A stretch of 35,704 nucleotides of DNA from positions 1-35,704 of the forward strand of contig JACPEI010000018.1 of the NCBI GenBank assembly GCA_016183575.1. Direction: 5' to 3'. The notes under the pieces are model-generated. The model was not told the DNA's origin, searched no databases, and was given only the letters and a program-made list of their open reading frames with translations. A program made the position numbers and the translations under genes. Positions 16,748-25,233 of this stretch are shown in pieces; position 1 is the stretch's first letter, and each line of letters starts with the position of its first letter. Source of the DNA: Nitrosomonadales bacterium (GTDB lineage Bacteria; Pseudomonadota; Gammaproteobacteria; Burkholderiales; Gallionellaceae).

Positions 16748-17398
16748 TCATTGCTTCTCCCTGCGGCGAGTCAGCAACTTGTCATGCTGGAAGAATGAAC
16801 GCCTCGGTGCGATGCCCAAGTCGAGGAGTTCGTGCGGTGAAAGCTTCCTTGCTGCGTTAAGCACCTTATCGAGTTCCGCCATATACAGGGGCTCTATCTG
16901 CCCATCAACCCATGAGACGAGTTCCCGCAGCTTCGGTATCTCGGATTCGCCGATCGGGATAAGACGATGGCTGCGCGTGGTAGCTGAGATTACGCCCTGA
17001 GGAGTCATTCCCCTCATCTCGAATTCCAGCATCACGGCGTTGTCTTCAGACGAGTTGACTGAATGGGCAACGTGCTTGTTGCGAATCTCAATAAAATAGT
17101 TGTGTGTTTTATTGATATGCTCCGGCGCCGTATCAAGCAGGGTGTGCTCAAGTGAGCGACGAAAACCGGAAGCAAAGCATCGTGCATAAGCGATGACACA
17201 CGCGGTGGATACAGCCTCCCACACCAGCAATGGCTGGAGCGGTTCCTTCGACATTGGGGCGGGAGACAACGCCTCAAGCACTGAACAGTATTCAAGGACG
17301 CGATTCAAATCGTGTCGAATACCGCCGAGACAGGCAAGCTCCTCCGCTTCATCTGTGTCGAAGTGCCTGATTAGCGTAAATTCGCGGTCGGTGGTCAT
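16748..17398 (-). CDS. HEPN-like protein, third gene of the DUF4062/CoiA/HEPN cassette
   Basis: 216 residues, mostly helical. I see no close family, but residues 106-112 read RNKHVAH, an R-x5-H pattern of the kind that forms the RNase site of HEPN domains (R-x4-6-H). The surrounding residues (THNYFIEI before it, SVNSSEDN after) fit a helix-turn. The start ATG 17398 overlaps the stop of the CoiA-like gene (ATGA), so the two are made together. The C-terminus is basic (HDKLLTRRREKQ). Possible role: RNA-cleaving effector or its antitoxin-like partner in a defence cassette. The HEPN call is motif-based only. Confidence 0.55.
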   Translation of the reverse strand: MTTDREFTLIRHFDTDEAEELACLGGIRHDLNRVLEYCSVLEALSPAPMSKEPLQPLLVWEAVSTACVIAYARCFASGFRRSLEHTLLDTAPEHINKTHNYFIEIRNKHVAHSVNSSEDNAVMLEFEMRGMTPQGVISATTRSHRLIPIGESEIPKLRELVSWVDGQIEPLYMAELDKVLNAARKLSPHELLDLGIAPRRSFFQHDKLLTRRREKQ

Positions 17399-18150
17399 GA
17401 CAGATAAACCCCGCCGTTTTTGACAACCAGTGCACGCTTCCCAATGCGCTGCACACACCATTGCCCAGAATCTCCATATTGACAAAGACGGAGTAAAGTT
17501 TCATCGCCAAAATCAAAGAATACCGGCATGGTTGAATCAAACCAAACACTGCGTGGCTTCTTCCACGTAAAGAAATGATGCCCCCTGTAGTTCTCGGCCA
17601 CCTGATCGGCAATAAGTTTGGAATCGTGCAATTCTGCCAATGCCGAACCTACCATTTGTTCTGATTTCCTCCAGAACGCGGAAGCGCAGTTTGGGAAGAA
17701 GACTACGTCCTTTAGCAAATCCGCTTGGGGGTGTGGTAGCGGAGCTTTCTGTATTTCAAAGTTAGCCGCAAAGCCCTTGGCATCAACAATCCAGATCATC
17801 CTGCCGTAGAAGCGCTCTCTGGACTGAAGTTCTTCTAGTGGCATTGGAGAGTGCTGAAGTTCAATTACCAGACCTCTCTCGGTTTTGATATCCGCGACGT
17901 GTTTCTCACCGGTGCTACTGTCGAAATGAACAATTTCGCGCAACTTTTCCGGGAACAGCGATTTCCAGTTGCGATGCCAATCAGTTTCATTTTCCCACCA
18001 GGGGTCACAGTGAAATTTTCCATGATGAGCCCAATGCCAAGCGATTTTGCTACCACATTTCGGCAGGCATTCTCGTCCACATGCAGGACAAAGGCCGCGA
18101 AGTTGAGGTTGTGGCAAATGGCGCTCGTTATTTACAAGGGCGTACTGCAT
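17395..18150 (-). CDS. CoiA-like protein: zinc ribbon plus PD-(D/E)xK-type nuclease
   Basis: 251 residues. The N-terminus has a cysteine cluster CPACGRECLPKC (C21, C24, C28, C32) and WHWAHH, like the zinc ribbon of the CoiA competence family. Then ETDWHRNWK (about 54-63), HVADIKTERGLVIELQHS with D87, E97 and Q99 as likely nuclease residues of the restriction-like fold. The C-terminal 130 residues are unfamiliar (LWIVDAKG-like strand, then FDSTMPVFFDFGDETLLRLCQYG). Located 23 bp after a DUF4062 gene and overlapping the HEPN-like gene by four bases. No competence genes are nearby, which favours a nucleic-acid-degrading defence role; this is inference. Confidence 0.7.
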   Translation of the reverse strand: MQYALVNNERHLPQPQLRGLCPACGRECLPKCGSKIAWHWAHHGKFHCDPWWENETDWHRNWKSLFPEKLREIVHFDSSTGEKHVADIKTERGLVIELQHSPMPLEELQSRERFYGRMIWIVDAKGFAANFEIQKAPLPHPQADLLKDVVFFPNCASAFWRKSEQMVGSALAELHDSKLIADQVAENYRGHHFFTWKKPRSVWFDSTMPVFFDFGDETLLRLCQYGDSGQWCVQRIGKRALVVKNGGVYLS

Positions 18151-18173
18151 TAGTTGAAAGTGGTTGGAGGTGG

Positions 18174-19025
18174 TTATGGTCGGAGCAAATCAGCCGCATC
18201 GTAACCTTCACGGGTGACACGAAATATCTCTCCCTTGTGTCCGACCGACTGAACTAGGCCGTTTCGATCCAATTCATCAACTGCGCCTTCCCAGATTGCT
18301 CGCGACCGTGGGTCATTGGGTTCAACAAAATTTCGACCATTTGCCTGTACGGTAGAACCACCCATCCATGCAATAACTAAAATATCGCCGCCACCGGCGA
18401 CCGCTTCCAACAGCAGTTCTTTAGCTTCACGGGATAGGTTAGGCGCACCTGTTACTTTTGACGCTCCAGCCGGTGCAGCGATTATCCCGATGGCTGTCGG
18501 AAATAACGCAGTGAGGTATGGATTGCTGTTGAGCGTTATTGCGAGGTGCCGTCTGATTTTGTCATGGAACTCACTCGTTGATTCGTATGAATAAAATAAG
18601 CCACGAGCCTTGCAGTCATTCCTGAACTTGGTAAGCGCAGCGTATTGATCTTGATCGACACTATCCATCGCTACTGGCGCGGAAGAAAAATAGATCATTG
18701 CAGGCTTGCCTGCGGAAACATGCTCCTCAATCTCCTCGACGGTACCGCTTGCTGAGTTTTGTGTTGGCGTGCCAAGTCGAGTCCAAAAAACGGCAATGAG
18801 TAGATCACTATTTTTGAGAACCTGCCAATTTATAATTGATTGAGGATGATCGCCCATCAATGGCGAAGAGTGTGTCTCCCAGCCAACTGGTAGCAACACT
18901 ATGTGCCGAGTGAATGCATTCACCGCATTCCATTCATGGATAACCTCACGAACGATATTGCGCTCGATTTGGACATCGCTAGGTGAAGCGATCATTACAT
19001 TGCAAGCAGTTGCCTCAAATGTCAT
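18174..19025 (-). CDS. DUF4062/TIR-like N-terminal domain with C-terminal winged-helix-like region
   Basis: 283 residues. The N-terminal 120 residues follow the DUF4062 pattern: NVMIASPSDVQIERNIVREV, SIINWQVLKNSDLLIAVFW, TVEEIEEHVSAGKPAMIYF, a Rossmann/TIR-related fold that marks NAD- or nucleotide-handling or sensing proteins in defence loci. A proline/alanine hinge (IIAAPAGAS, about 186-194) separates it from a C-terminal helical part ending LDRNGLVQSVGHKGEIFRVTREGYD-like, typical of a winged helix. First gene of the three-gene minus-strand unit. ATG 19025 has no strong ribosome site. Function in the cassette could be sensing; not shown by sequence. Confidence 0.65.
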   Translation of the reverse strand: MTFEATACNVMIASPSDVQIERNIVREVIHEWNAVNAFTRHIVLLPVGWETHSSPLMGDHPQSIINWQVLKNSDLLIAVFWTRLGTPTQNSASGTVEEIEEHVSAGKPAMIYFSSAPVAMDSVDQDQYAALTKFRNDCKARGLFYSYESTSEFHDKIRRHLAITLNSNPYLTALFPTAIGIIAAPAGASKVTGAPNLSREAKELLLEAVAGGGDILVIAWMGGSTVQANGRNFVEPNDPRSRAIWEGAVDELDRNGLVQSVGHKGEIFRVTREGYDAADLLRP

Positions 19026-19048
19026 TTTTTATAGACCTCGTGCCTTTC

Positions 19049-19089
19049 CGCGAATTTAATCCGAACCCGCCCCCCCTTTAATTTCACTA
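19049..19089 (+). repeat. Direct repeat, right copy
   Basis: CGCGAATTTAATCCGAACC (19049-19067) is identical to 15144-15162, and the following bases are similar. It lies between the DUF4062 gene and the upstream HEPN-like gene. Confidence 0.75.
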
Positions 19090-19097
19090 CGCGGGCT

Positions 19098-19691
19098 TTA
19101 GGGCTCTTCGACAAGTGTTGCGCCATGCAGCCCCATTCCGAGAGTGAAGAGATTTTCTTTATCGTCTTGGCGAGCTTCATGGAGCCGCTCTAGGACAGTC
19201 CTGACGTCTTCGCGCGCACGCATTGGAAACTCCTTTGTCCTTGCCAACTGTTCCCAGTCTGTGAGCAACTCTTCATGGTAAGCAGCATGATAGTTCGCAG
19301 TGGTTCGCGTGATTGGCTTGGAGTGAATTTCGCCTGAACGACCGTGCGCCATAGTGTTCCGGAAGTTCAATAGTTTCGCGATCGTTTGTAGCGGTCGTGC
19401 TCCAGCACCATCTGAAAAGCAGACCCCAAGCTTCTCGGACAATAGTTCGAATTTCGACCATGGCGGCAAGCGCTCAACTTCATCCCAGCATGCGAACGTT
19501 CTTTCGCCAACGTGGTTGAGATAAGCCTCGAAGACAAAGGCCGTCATGACTACGCTGGAAAGAAACAGGTTCGGGGAGTTGTCTCGGCTTTCTATGGCAT
19601 CGTCGAGGAGGCACTTGGATGTGTGCCATAACTCGGCATACATGTGAACGGTACGCTGCTTAGTGACAATTACTTTTCGTGACTTAGACAT
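19098..19691 (-). CDS. HEPN-like hypothetical protein
   Basis: 197 residues, helical. RNTMAHGRSG at 111-120 contains R-x4-H, a strong HEPN RNase-motif candidate; MTAFVFEAYLNHVGER (about 49-64) before it fits the first HEPN helices, and a helix with NYHAAYHEELLTDWEQLAR follows. The start ATG 19691 has GAGAGG about ten bases upstream; upstream frame to 19742 lacks a ribosome site. It stands on its own between the DUF2971 gene and the DUF4062 cassette, with about 70 bp and a direct repeat separating it from the latter. Could be a co-regulated defence effector or an unrelated cargo gene. Confidence 0.6.
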   Translation of the reverse strand: MSKSRKVIVTKQRTVHMYAELWHTSKCLLDDAIESRDNSPNLFLSSVVMTAFVFEAYLNHVGERTFACWDEVERLPPWSKFELLSEKLGVCFSDGAGARPLQTIAKLLNFRNTMAHGRSGEIHSKPITRTTANYHAAYHEELLTDWEQLARTKEFPMRAREDVRTVLERLHEARQDDKENLFTLGMGLHGATLVEEP

Positions 19692-19842
19692 TATTGAAAG
19701 GCCTCTCGTTAATATCGCCCCAAAGTTCAACGGCGAACACACCTATATACGATAGTCGTTGCATCAAGGCGGCAAGTAGCCCACCCCTGACAACTCTATT
19801 TCACTCGGAGCAATAACGATTGTGCCCATGCAAGCAAGCCCT

Positions 19843-20547
19843 CTATCCGACATTTTTAAGATTGCTGACGCAAAGCGACTCAGGATGAATGCGTGCAATA
19901 TCTTTGATTGAGCCAATCAATAGCTTCTTTTCAGCCACTGTACCGGATTTCGCCTCTTCCTGAAAATCGTAGAGCTTGCTGATAACAATTTTCACTCCAA
20001 GCGGATCGATGCAAAAAGATTTCTTGCCTTTTCCAAATGCGAAACGAAATTCCTTTTGATCTGCGTAGGAAATGTTTTTCGCGAACGCGATCTTGGTGGG
20101 ATCCTTTACATCAAACTCGGCGCCCTTGCCCGGATCGTAATATATGGCTGGCCCGCAAAGCAATCCGATAGATTTATTGGTTGAAACCAGAGACATCACT
20201 TTTCGTCGAATCCGTTTTGCCAACTCTTCAGGATTGTATATTTCAATGCAACAATCCGCCTTGAAATCATGGAATAGCACCTTATCAAAAATTTCCGAAG
20301 TACAGAACACGAATACCAAATCAGAATCAATTTCGTTCAAGGATGTAAAGTCGCCATGAATCGTATTACCCGTACTCAAATTCTCAAGGGTTGCACCCCC
20401 TTCTGGTCTGTCGCGGTGGATGCCCTCCGTTACATCACCCCTATTTTTGCAATCCAATCGCTTGAAGTAGGAAAGATTTTTGAACAGTATCTCTCCGCGC
20501 AAAAATGCATTGGCATGTTGTGACGGGAGATATTTATAGAGAGCCAT
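19843..20547 (-). CDS. DUF2971-like protein
   Basis: 234 residues. The N-terminus MALYKYLPSQHANAFLRGEILFKNLSYF and the late YADQKEFRFAFGKG stretch fit the DUF2971 family, whose biochemistry is unknown to me. ATG 20547 lies four bases after the helicase stop codon, so it is the second gene of the helicase operon. The base composition is richer in A+T than the flanking housekeeping genes. Its coupling to a nuclease-helicase suggests a shared defence function; this is inference. The spacer 19743-19842 downstream of the next gene's start holds nothing recognised. Confidence 0.65.
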   Translation of the reverse strand: MALYKYLPSQHANAFLRGEILFKNLSYFKRLDCKNRGDVTEGIHRDRPEGGATLENLSTGNTIHGDFTSLNEIDSDLVFVFCTSEIFDKVLFHDFKADCCIEIYNPEELAKRIRRKVMSLVSTNKSIGLLCGPAIYYDPGKGAEFDVKDPTKIAFAKNISYADQKEFRFAFGKGKKSFCIDPLGVKIVISKLYDFQEEAKSGTVAEKKLLIGSIKDIARIHPESLCVSNLKNVG

Positions 20548-20551
20548 GCAG

Positions 20552-23500
20552 TTACTTCACTCGCCAAACCCAGCCAGGCAATGCTTCCAGCCGAGCTTTT
20601 CGCTCTATCGACAGGTTGGCTTTTGCTTTTCGTTGATTACTTACCCAGCTACCGAGTCGATAACCATCTGGTGTTTTACATAGTGCGGGAACCTTGGCAT
20701 GTCCTTCCCGGTCCGCGAATTCCTTGAGTAACTGGAACCATTCGTCCCACTGTTTTTTCTCCCCTGTAACTCTAACTCGTAATGCCCAGCTCCAACCTGG
20801 TAAGGCCTCCAGCCGTGCCTTGCGCTCCGGCGACAGGCTGTCTTTTGCAACACGTTGGGTACTTACCCAGTTACGAAGTCGATAACCATCTGCCGTCTTG
20901 TAATCTTGAGGAACCTTGGCATGCCCCTCCCGATCTGCGAATTCCTTGAGATGGCGAAATCCTTCATCCCACTTCTTATCTGCACGAGCATCTCGACCAT
21001 CCCAACTCCAACTAGGCAATGCCTCCAGCCGAGCTTGACGCTCTGGTGATATGGATAAATCATGTAACAGGTTGCCCCATCCGTTTGCTTCCAACCGTGA
21101 TTTGCTCTCCAATGAAAAGTTATCTTTCCCCGCACGTTGTGCAATTACCCAATTGCCAAGGCAGTATCCATCTGCTGTTTTATATCGCTTAGGAACATTA
21201 GCATGGCCTTCACGGTCTGCGAATTTTTTGAGGTGGCGAAAGCCTTCTTCCCACTTATCTAACAAGGGATCCCAACTCCATCCGGGTAATGCCTCTAGCC
21301 GAGACTGCTGCTCTGGTGAAAGTTGGTCTTTCACCACACGTTGTCTGCTTACCCAGTTACCAAGCTGATATCCATCAGCCGTTTTGTAACCCCCAAGAAC
21401 CTTGGCATAACCTTCCCGGCCTACATATTCACCGAGATAACGAAATCCTTCTTCCCAATGGCCTGCATGCCGATGCCTAACCTTCCAAACCCAACCGGGC
21501 AATGCTTCCAGCCGTGTCCTGCGCTCCGGCGACAGGTTATCTTTTGCCACTCGTTGATTACTTACCCAGAGACCAACTCGATAGCCATCTTCTGTTTTGA
21601 ATAGCGCAGGAGGCAAACAATGACCCTCCCGCTCCACAAACACCTCCAGCAACCCAAACCAGAAATTCCAGGACGCCGTGACCTGCTCAACCAGATGAGT
21701 GCGCAGCGCGCTGCCAAAATCCGCATCCACGGTGGCAGGCAGATCAATGGTGATTTTTCGCAGGCTCTCGGCGCTGACACCTGCGCCGGATTTTCTGCCC
21801 ATCTCAGTCCTGATCTGATCCAGCTCGCAGGCCAGCACATCGTCGTGCGCCTTCAACGCATCCAGCACCTCCCAGATGGGTTTGAAGTTGCTGGCCTCTA
21901 TCGTGTCTTCGGCATTTTCTCCGGCGGCAATAAACACCGGCAATACAATCGTACCTGCCTTCTTGTCCGGACTCAGGCGAATGGCGCGGCCCACGGCCTG
22001 GATGATGTCCACCTGGCTGCTGCGCGGATCGATGAACGCGACGCCGTCGAGGGAGGGTACGTCCACGCCTTCGGACAGGCAGCGCGCATTGCTCAGTAGC
22101 CCCCTCCTCAATCCGCCCCCGGTGCCCCCTATCCAACTTTCCCCCGCAGGCGGGAGAAAGGGCAAACGAGAAAGGCAATCTTCACTTCCTGCGGGAGAGG
22201 AGGCAAACGAGAGAGGCAAATTTGAATCTTCGCCGCGTTCATCTGCGCCTAAGTTTTTGAGTTGGTCGAGTTTGATCTTGCGTTTGTTGGCGGGCATGTT
22301 GCCGGATACGAAGTCGGTGCGCAGGGTTCCGCCGGGGCGGTGTTCGTCGCTGATCCACTGCATCGTTTGCTGAATGTCGGTGGCAAAGGCTTCGGCGCGG
22401 TTGACGCGGCTGTGGAAGCTGATGATGCGCTTGAGGTCGTAGTCCTTGATGGCCTTGAGCAGGCCGATCTGGGCGGCGAGCGATTCGCTGTCGGTTTCGA
22501 TGCCTGTGCCGGTGCTGACGAGTTCGCGGTTGGCGATCCACTGCGCGATGGTGGGGTCGTCCACGCCGATGATGACGACGCGGTAGTCGGTGAGCAGTTT
22601 GCGTTCGATGGCTTTGCCGAACGGCAGGGCATACAGGACTGCGCCAAACAGGGCGGCGTCATCCATGCCGACCACTTCGACGCCGCGATCTTCGGCGGCT
22701 TTATGGACGGTGCTGGAGTAGGTGCGCGGGGTGGCGGTGGCGAATAAGCGCTTGGCGCTGCGTATCTGGCCGTTGTCGAGGATGGCGGTGAAGTCGCTGC
22801 CTGCCTTGCCCGCGCAACGGTGGGCTTCGTCCGCCACAGCGAGGTCAAACGCGGGGATGGCCGAGTCGGCCTGGGCGGCGGCAATAACGAGCGAGGATTG
22901 GTAGGTGGAGAAAACCACGCGCTTGCCTGCACCGCCGAGAAAGCGTTTTACTTCCTCCGCATCCGAGGTGACGGGAAAGGCCAGGTCGGCCACGCTGTGG
23001 ATGGCTTCGTCGTTGTTCTTCGTGCCGACGGTTTGATCCGAGCAGACGCACAGCACTTCAAACGGTGTGGCGGCGGCGAATGTCCATTCGCGCAGGAGCT
23101 GGGACAGCAGCCCCAGGGACGGAACCAGCACCAGCGTGCATTGTGCATTTAGGGCTTCCTTGATCCACAGCGTGACGTAAGTCTTGCCCGTGCCGCAGGC
23201 CATGATGAGCTGGCCACGGTCGGCGGTTTGCAGCCCTTGCACCACGGCGGTTCTGGCTTCGATCTGGTGGTCGCGCGGTTCGGGGCGGGGTTTGCGCTTG
23301 GCTTGCGGCAGTGATTCAAAGTTGGCGGGATAGTCCAGCGCGGATTTATCGAAGTCGGACAGCAGAAAACGGATGACAGGTTTTTCCTGCGCATCGCAAA
23401 CTTGTTTTGCGTTACCGCCGATAAAGTCGGTGGTGGCGATCAGCAGGCGGTGCTGGATGCTTGGCCGGTTCGATTCGCTGAGGCATTTGTCCACATCGTG

Positions 23501-23761
23501 TTTGGTGATGTCGTAATCGGGCGAATAGCACTTGGCCTGCACCGCCCAGTTTTTGCCATCCTTGTGCTGAAACACCAGATCAATGCCGCAGTCCGCACCC
23601 CAGCGCCCCGGCCATTCATCCCACAGCCAGACCTGATCAACTTGCGTCGCCCATTCGGGATCGGCCTTGAGGAACCATTTGACGAAGCGCTCGAACTGCT
23701 TGCCGCGCTTGAGCGGGTCGGGGTCGAGGCTGTTGTAGAAATCGGAAAATTGGGTGGTCAT
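20552..23761 (-). CDS. Mrr-type nuclease / SF2 helicase with five helicase-associated repeats
   Basis: 1069 residues. Domains in order: Mrr-like restriction endonuclease (about 15-130; [16 protein letters not shown] with D61, then VQAKCYS with Q75 and K77); SF2 helicase core with Walker A MACGTGKT (187-194), DEAH box (311-314), ATATPR (341-346), motif [16 protein letters not shown] and motif [10 protein letters not shown]; then five helicase-associated (HA, PF03457-type) repeats from about residue 705 to the end. Helicases of this build are ATP-driven DNA translocases with an attached nuclease, plausible for restriction of foreign DNA. A 44-codon repeat-derived segment (22100-22231) lies in frame just before motif V. 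The HA part is visibly richer in A+T than the core. Operon with DUF2971. Confidence 0.88.
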   Translation of the reverse strand: MTTQFSDFYNSLDPDPLKRGKQFERFVKWFLKADPEWATQVDQVWLWDEWPGRWGADCGIDLVFQHKDGKNWAVQAKCYSPDYDITKHDVDKCLSESNRPSIQHRLLIATTDFIGGNAKQVCDAQEKPVIRFLLSDFDKSALDYPANFESLPQAKRKPRPEPRDHQIEARTAVVQGLQTADRGQLIMACGTGKTYVTLWIKEALNAQCTLVLVPSLGLLSQLLREWTFAAATPFEVLCVCSDQTVGTKNNDEAIHSVADLAFPVTSDAEEVKRFLGGAGKRVVFSTYQSSLVIAAAQADSAIPAFDLAVADEAHRCAGKAGSDFTAILDNGQIRSAKRLFATATPRTYSSTVHKAAEDRGVEVVGMDDAALFGAVLYALPFGKAIERKLLTDYRVVIIGVDDPTIAQWIANRELVSTGTGIETDSESLAAQIGLLKAIKDYDLKRIISFHSRVNRAEAFATDIQQTMQWISDEHRPGGTLRTDFVSGNMPANKRKIKLDQLKNLGADERGEDSNLPLSFASSPAGSEDCLSRLPFLPPAGESWIGGTGGGLRRGLLSNARCLSEGVDVPSLDGVAFIDPRSSQVDIIQAVGRAIRLSPDKKAGTIVLPVFIAAGENAEDTIEASNFKPIWEVLDALKAHDDVLACELDQIRTEMGRKSGAGVSAESLRKITIDLPATVDADFGSALRTHLVEQVTASWNFWFGLLEVFVEREGHCLPPALFKTEDGYRVGLWVSNQRVAKDNLSPERRTRLEALPGWVWKVRHRHAGHWEEGFRYLGEYVGREGYAKVLGGYKTADGYQLGNWVSRQRVVKDQLSPEQQSRLEALPGWSWDPLLDKWEEGFRHLKKFADREGHANVPKRYKTADGYCLGNWVIAQRAGKDNFSLESKSRLEANGWGNLLHDLSISPERQARLEALPSWSWDGRDARADKKWDEGFRHLKEFADREGHAKVPQDYKTADGYRLRNWVSTQRVAKDSLSPERKARLEALPGWSWALRVRVTGEKKQWDEWFQLLKEFADREGHAKVPALCKTPDGYRLGSWVSNQRKAKANLSIERKARLEALPGWVWRVK
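20555..21645 (-). repeat. Five tandem helicase-associated repeats (about 66 codons each) in the helicase gene
   Basis: Each unit has the plan W-x-x-x-F-x-x-L-x-x-[FY]-x-x-REG[HY]-x-x-[VL]-x6-KT-x-DGY-x-LG-x-WV-x-x-QR-x-x-K-x2[17 protein letters not shown]. Repeat 3 is about 20 residues longer: SRLEANGW and then [11 protein letters not shown], a partial internal duplication (around 21010-21110). DNA identity between units is high enough that recombination could change the count. Confidence 0.88.
22100..22231 (-). repeat. 44-codon repeat-derived in-frame insertion in the helicase
   Basis: The 132-bp segment encodes residues EDSNLPLSF to GLRRG between ERG and LLSNARCL. It contains two tandem half-units (TTGCCTCTCTCGTTTGCC and TTGCCTTTCTCGTTTGCC, minus strand), and CTCCCGCCTGCGGG, a palindrome typical of G/C-rich intergenic repeats. 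The boundaries are uncertain by one codon because both ends read Arg-Gly. Confidence 0.75.
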
Positions 23762-23778
23762 TTAGAGCTGCATTACCC

Positions 23779-23793
23779 GCCATGCAGCATGGC
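23779..23793. promoter_or_regulatory. Perfect 15-bp palindrome upstream of the helicase gene
   Basis: GCCATGC-A-GCATGGC, 18 bp before the helicase start codon. It could be an operator or an RNA hairpin sequestering the start region. The rest of the 23762-24008 spacer shows no gene. Confidence 0.4.
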
Positions 23794-24008
23794 AACGTCA
23801 TTGATTTTGGATTCGCTCTATCCAGTAATCCGGGCGACGGTGTTGGTGAGAAACTGCCATGAGCCAGACACGGGACTAAAAATACATCACCCGCAATCTA
23901 TCAGCAAAATCCCCTACACGCCATAGGACAAAATATCCAGGCCACCCTCCCCGCAAGCTCGACGCAATATCGCGGCACTACCGGATAAGCATTGTTCACC
24001 CGCAAAAT

Positions 24009-24362
24009 CTAGAACGAGTAGATAGCATAAGTCCTCCGGACAAATATGAGCGAAGCCAACGCGAGCGGAAGGAACATCCAGCCCAAGGCCACGGCCACCA
24101 GAAGCGCCCAACCCAGCTGTCTCACCGCCCCTTCCTTGTAAACTTTCCCTCCTACCCGCACACCGTAAATGTGGGCGCTGCAAATGAGCAACTCCATTTC
24201 CTTTCCGGTCTCCATGCAGTCCAGCAGGCATCTGGCGACGCGCACGCCTTGAAGGCTTTGCCCGCCAATTTCGATGGCCGATGCATCGAATGTATCGCCC
24301 GACCAGGCACCGTCACCGATCCCGGTTAGTTTGCCCTTTACAATCGCCTGACTCCAGATCAT
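24009..24362 (-). CDS. Small membrane protein of unknown function
   Basis: 117 residues. N-terminal 80 residues are soluble and beta-rich (AIEIGGQSLQGVRVARCLLDC, HIYGVRVGGKVYKEG), followed by one or two hydrophobic segments (LGWALLVAVALGWMFLPLALASLIF, about 83-107) and a short basic end. GGAG lies ten bases before ATG 24362. I do not recognise a family. An overlapping frame (23914-24231) is weaker in coding character and lacks a ribosome site. Confidence 0.55.
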   Translation of the reverse strand: MIWSQAIVKGKLTGIGDGAWSGDTFDASAIEIGGQSLQGVRVARCLLDCMETGKEMELLICSAHIYGVRVGGKVYKEGAVRQLGWALLVAVALGWMFLPLALASLIFVRRTYAIYSF

Positions 24363-24801
24363 TTTATTTCAACTCCAAACAGGTTTCAGATATGCGGCGC
24401 ATTTTCAGTACGGCTCTACGTACCGCTCGCTTATCCAAAATAATCCATTAACCCGCCATTCCCGCCTGCGCGGGAATGGCGCAGTTTTGTGCCAATAGAT
24501 TATTCAGGTTCATTGTAGCAATACGCTTTCGCTCCGAGGCGGTCTGCGGCGCAATATTCGCCATAACGATCTGCTTTACTCGCTTCCAAGCACGGCAGCT
24601 CGCACGAGATTCAAAAGATGCCGCCTGTTTTAAAGCAAATACGCCCGCAATTATGCAGACCTTTTCTTGCTATAGTTCATCCTGCTCAAACCCTCCAGAG
24701 GGAAAATGTCATGCAGACCATGCCGATCGCCGACCCGAAAGATGGAATCTGCCCCCGCGCGAGGCTGATTTCGCCTCACCCATGAATGGAGGAACGCATC
24801 A
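24363..24801. other. 439-bp gene-poor spacer
   Basis: Between two small hypotheticals. It contains the 26-bp inverted repeat at 24455-24480 and a TATAGT at about 24671 that could be a -10 for the downstream gene. A plus-strand frame 24476-24814 has no ribosome site and no recognisable protein, so I do not call it. Confidence 0.5.
24455..24480. repeat. Inverted repeat of CATTCCCGC type
   Basis: GCCATTCCCGC and GCGGGAATGGC are perfect 11-bp arms around a CTGC loop. This word is a common dispersed palindrome in betaproteobacterial spacers. Confidence 0.8.
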
Positions 24802-25233
24802 ATGGCTTCGATAAGCACAGGCGCAGCATTCGCTGTAGTGCTGACCGCGCTTGCCGGCGGACTGGACAAACCCCAAGCCAACTGGACAGAAGTGGACATC
24901 CAGATGCCTGCTACGCAGCACGCTTACCGCTTGCTCAATCAGCAGGGCTATCTCAGCAGCGACCGTGCCGATGGCAGCGCCCGGGTCGCCCCGTCCGGCA
25001 GCCGTGGAAAGATTTCACCACAGGATTTTTTTCGCATCGTCGAAATCGCACCCAAGGCGATCGGCTCTCCCGGCGTGCTGAAAGAACCGCCCGCCGGCGC
25101 CGACGCATTGCTGCGCATCAAGACCAGTGATGGCAAGAACTATTATTTCGTCGGCGAGCAGGGGCATTTCAAGGACGGCAATGCGCAGGAAATCTGGACG
25201 ATCCTGCGCAAATACCGCAGCGACGCATGGTGA
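24802..25233 (+). CDS. Hypothetical protein with N-terminal hydrophobic segment
   Basis: 143 residues. Begins MASISTGAAFAVVLTALAGG, which may be a poor signal peptide or anchor without the usual basic residues; the rest is soluble (DFFRIVEIAPKAIGSPG, ALLRIKTSDGKNYYFVGEQGHF, WTILRKY). GGAGGA lies nine bases before ATG 24802. Its end overlaps the start of the mazG-like gene by seven bases, so both are probably one transcript. No family recognised. Confidence 0.65.
   Translation: MASISTGAAFAVVLTALAGGLDKPQANWTEVDIQMPATQHAYRLLNQQGYLSSDRADGSARVAPSGSRGKISPQDFFRIVEIAPKAIGSPGVLKEPPAGADALLRIKTSDGKNYYFVGEQGHFKDGNAQEIWTILRKYRSDAW

Noticed and set aside
20555-21645. CRISPR array or tandem DNA satellite in the minus-strand region with regularly spaced similar words
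   Set aside because: The period is about 200 bp and follows protein repeats with a conserved reading frame; these are HA domains, not CRISPR repeats.
23914-24231. 105-codon minus-strand frame overlapping the small membrane protein gene
   Set aside because: It lies in another frame of 24009-24362, has no ribosome site, and its composition is less protein-like.
24660-24801. Possible riboswitch leader before the 24802 gene
   Set aside because: I looked for cyclic-di-GMP, glycine and SAH-type core motifs and did not find them; the GC-rich leader could fold but nothing specific can be supported.
24476-24814. 112-codon frame upstream of the 24802 gene
   Set aside because: Begins inside a palindrome, overlaps the well-supported start at 24802, and shows no protein-like features.
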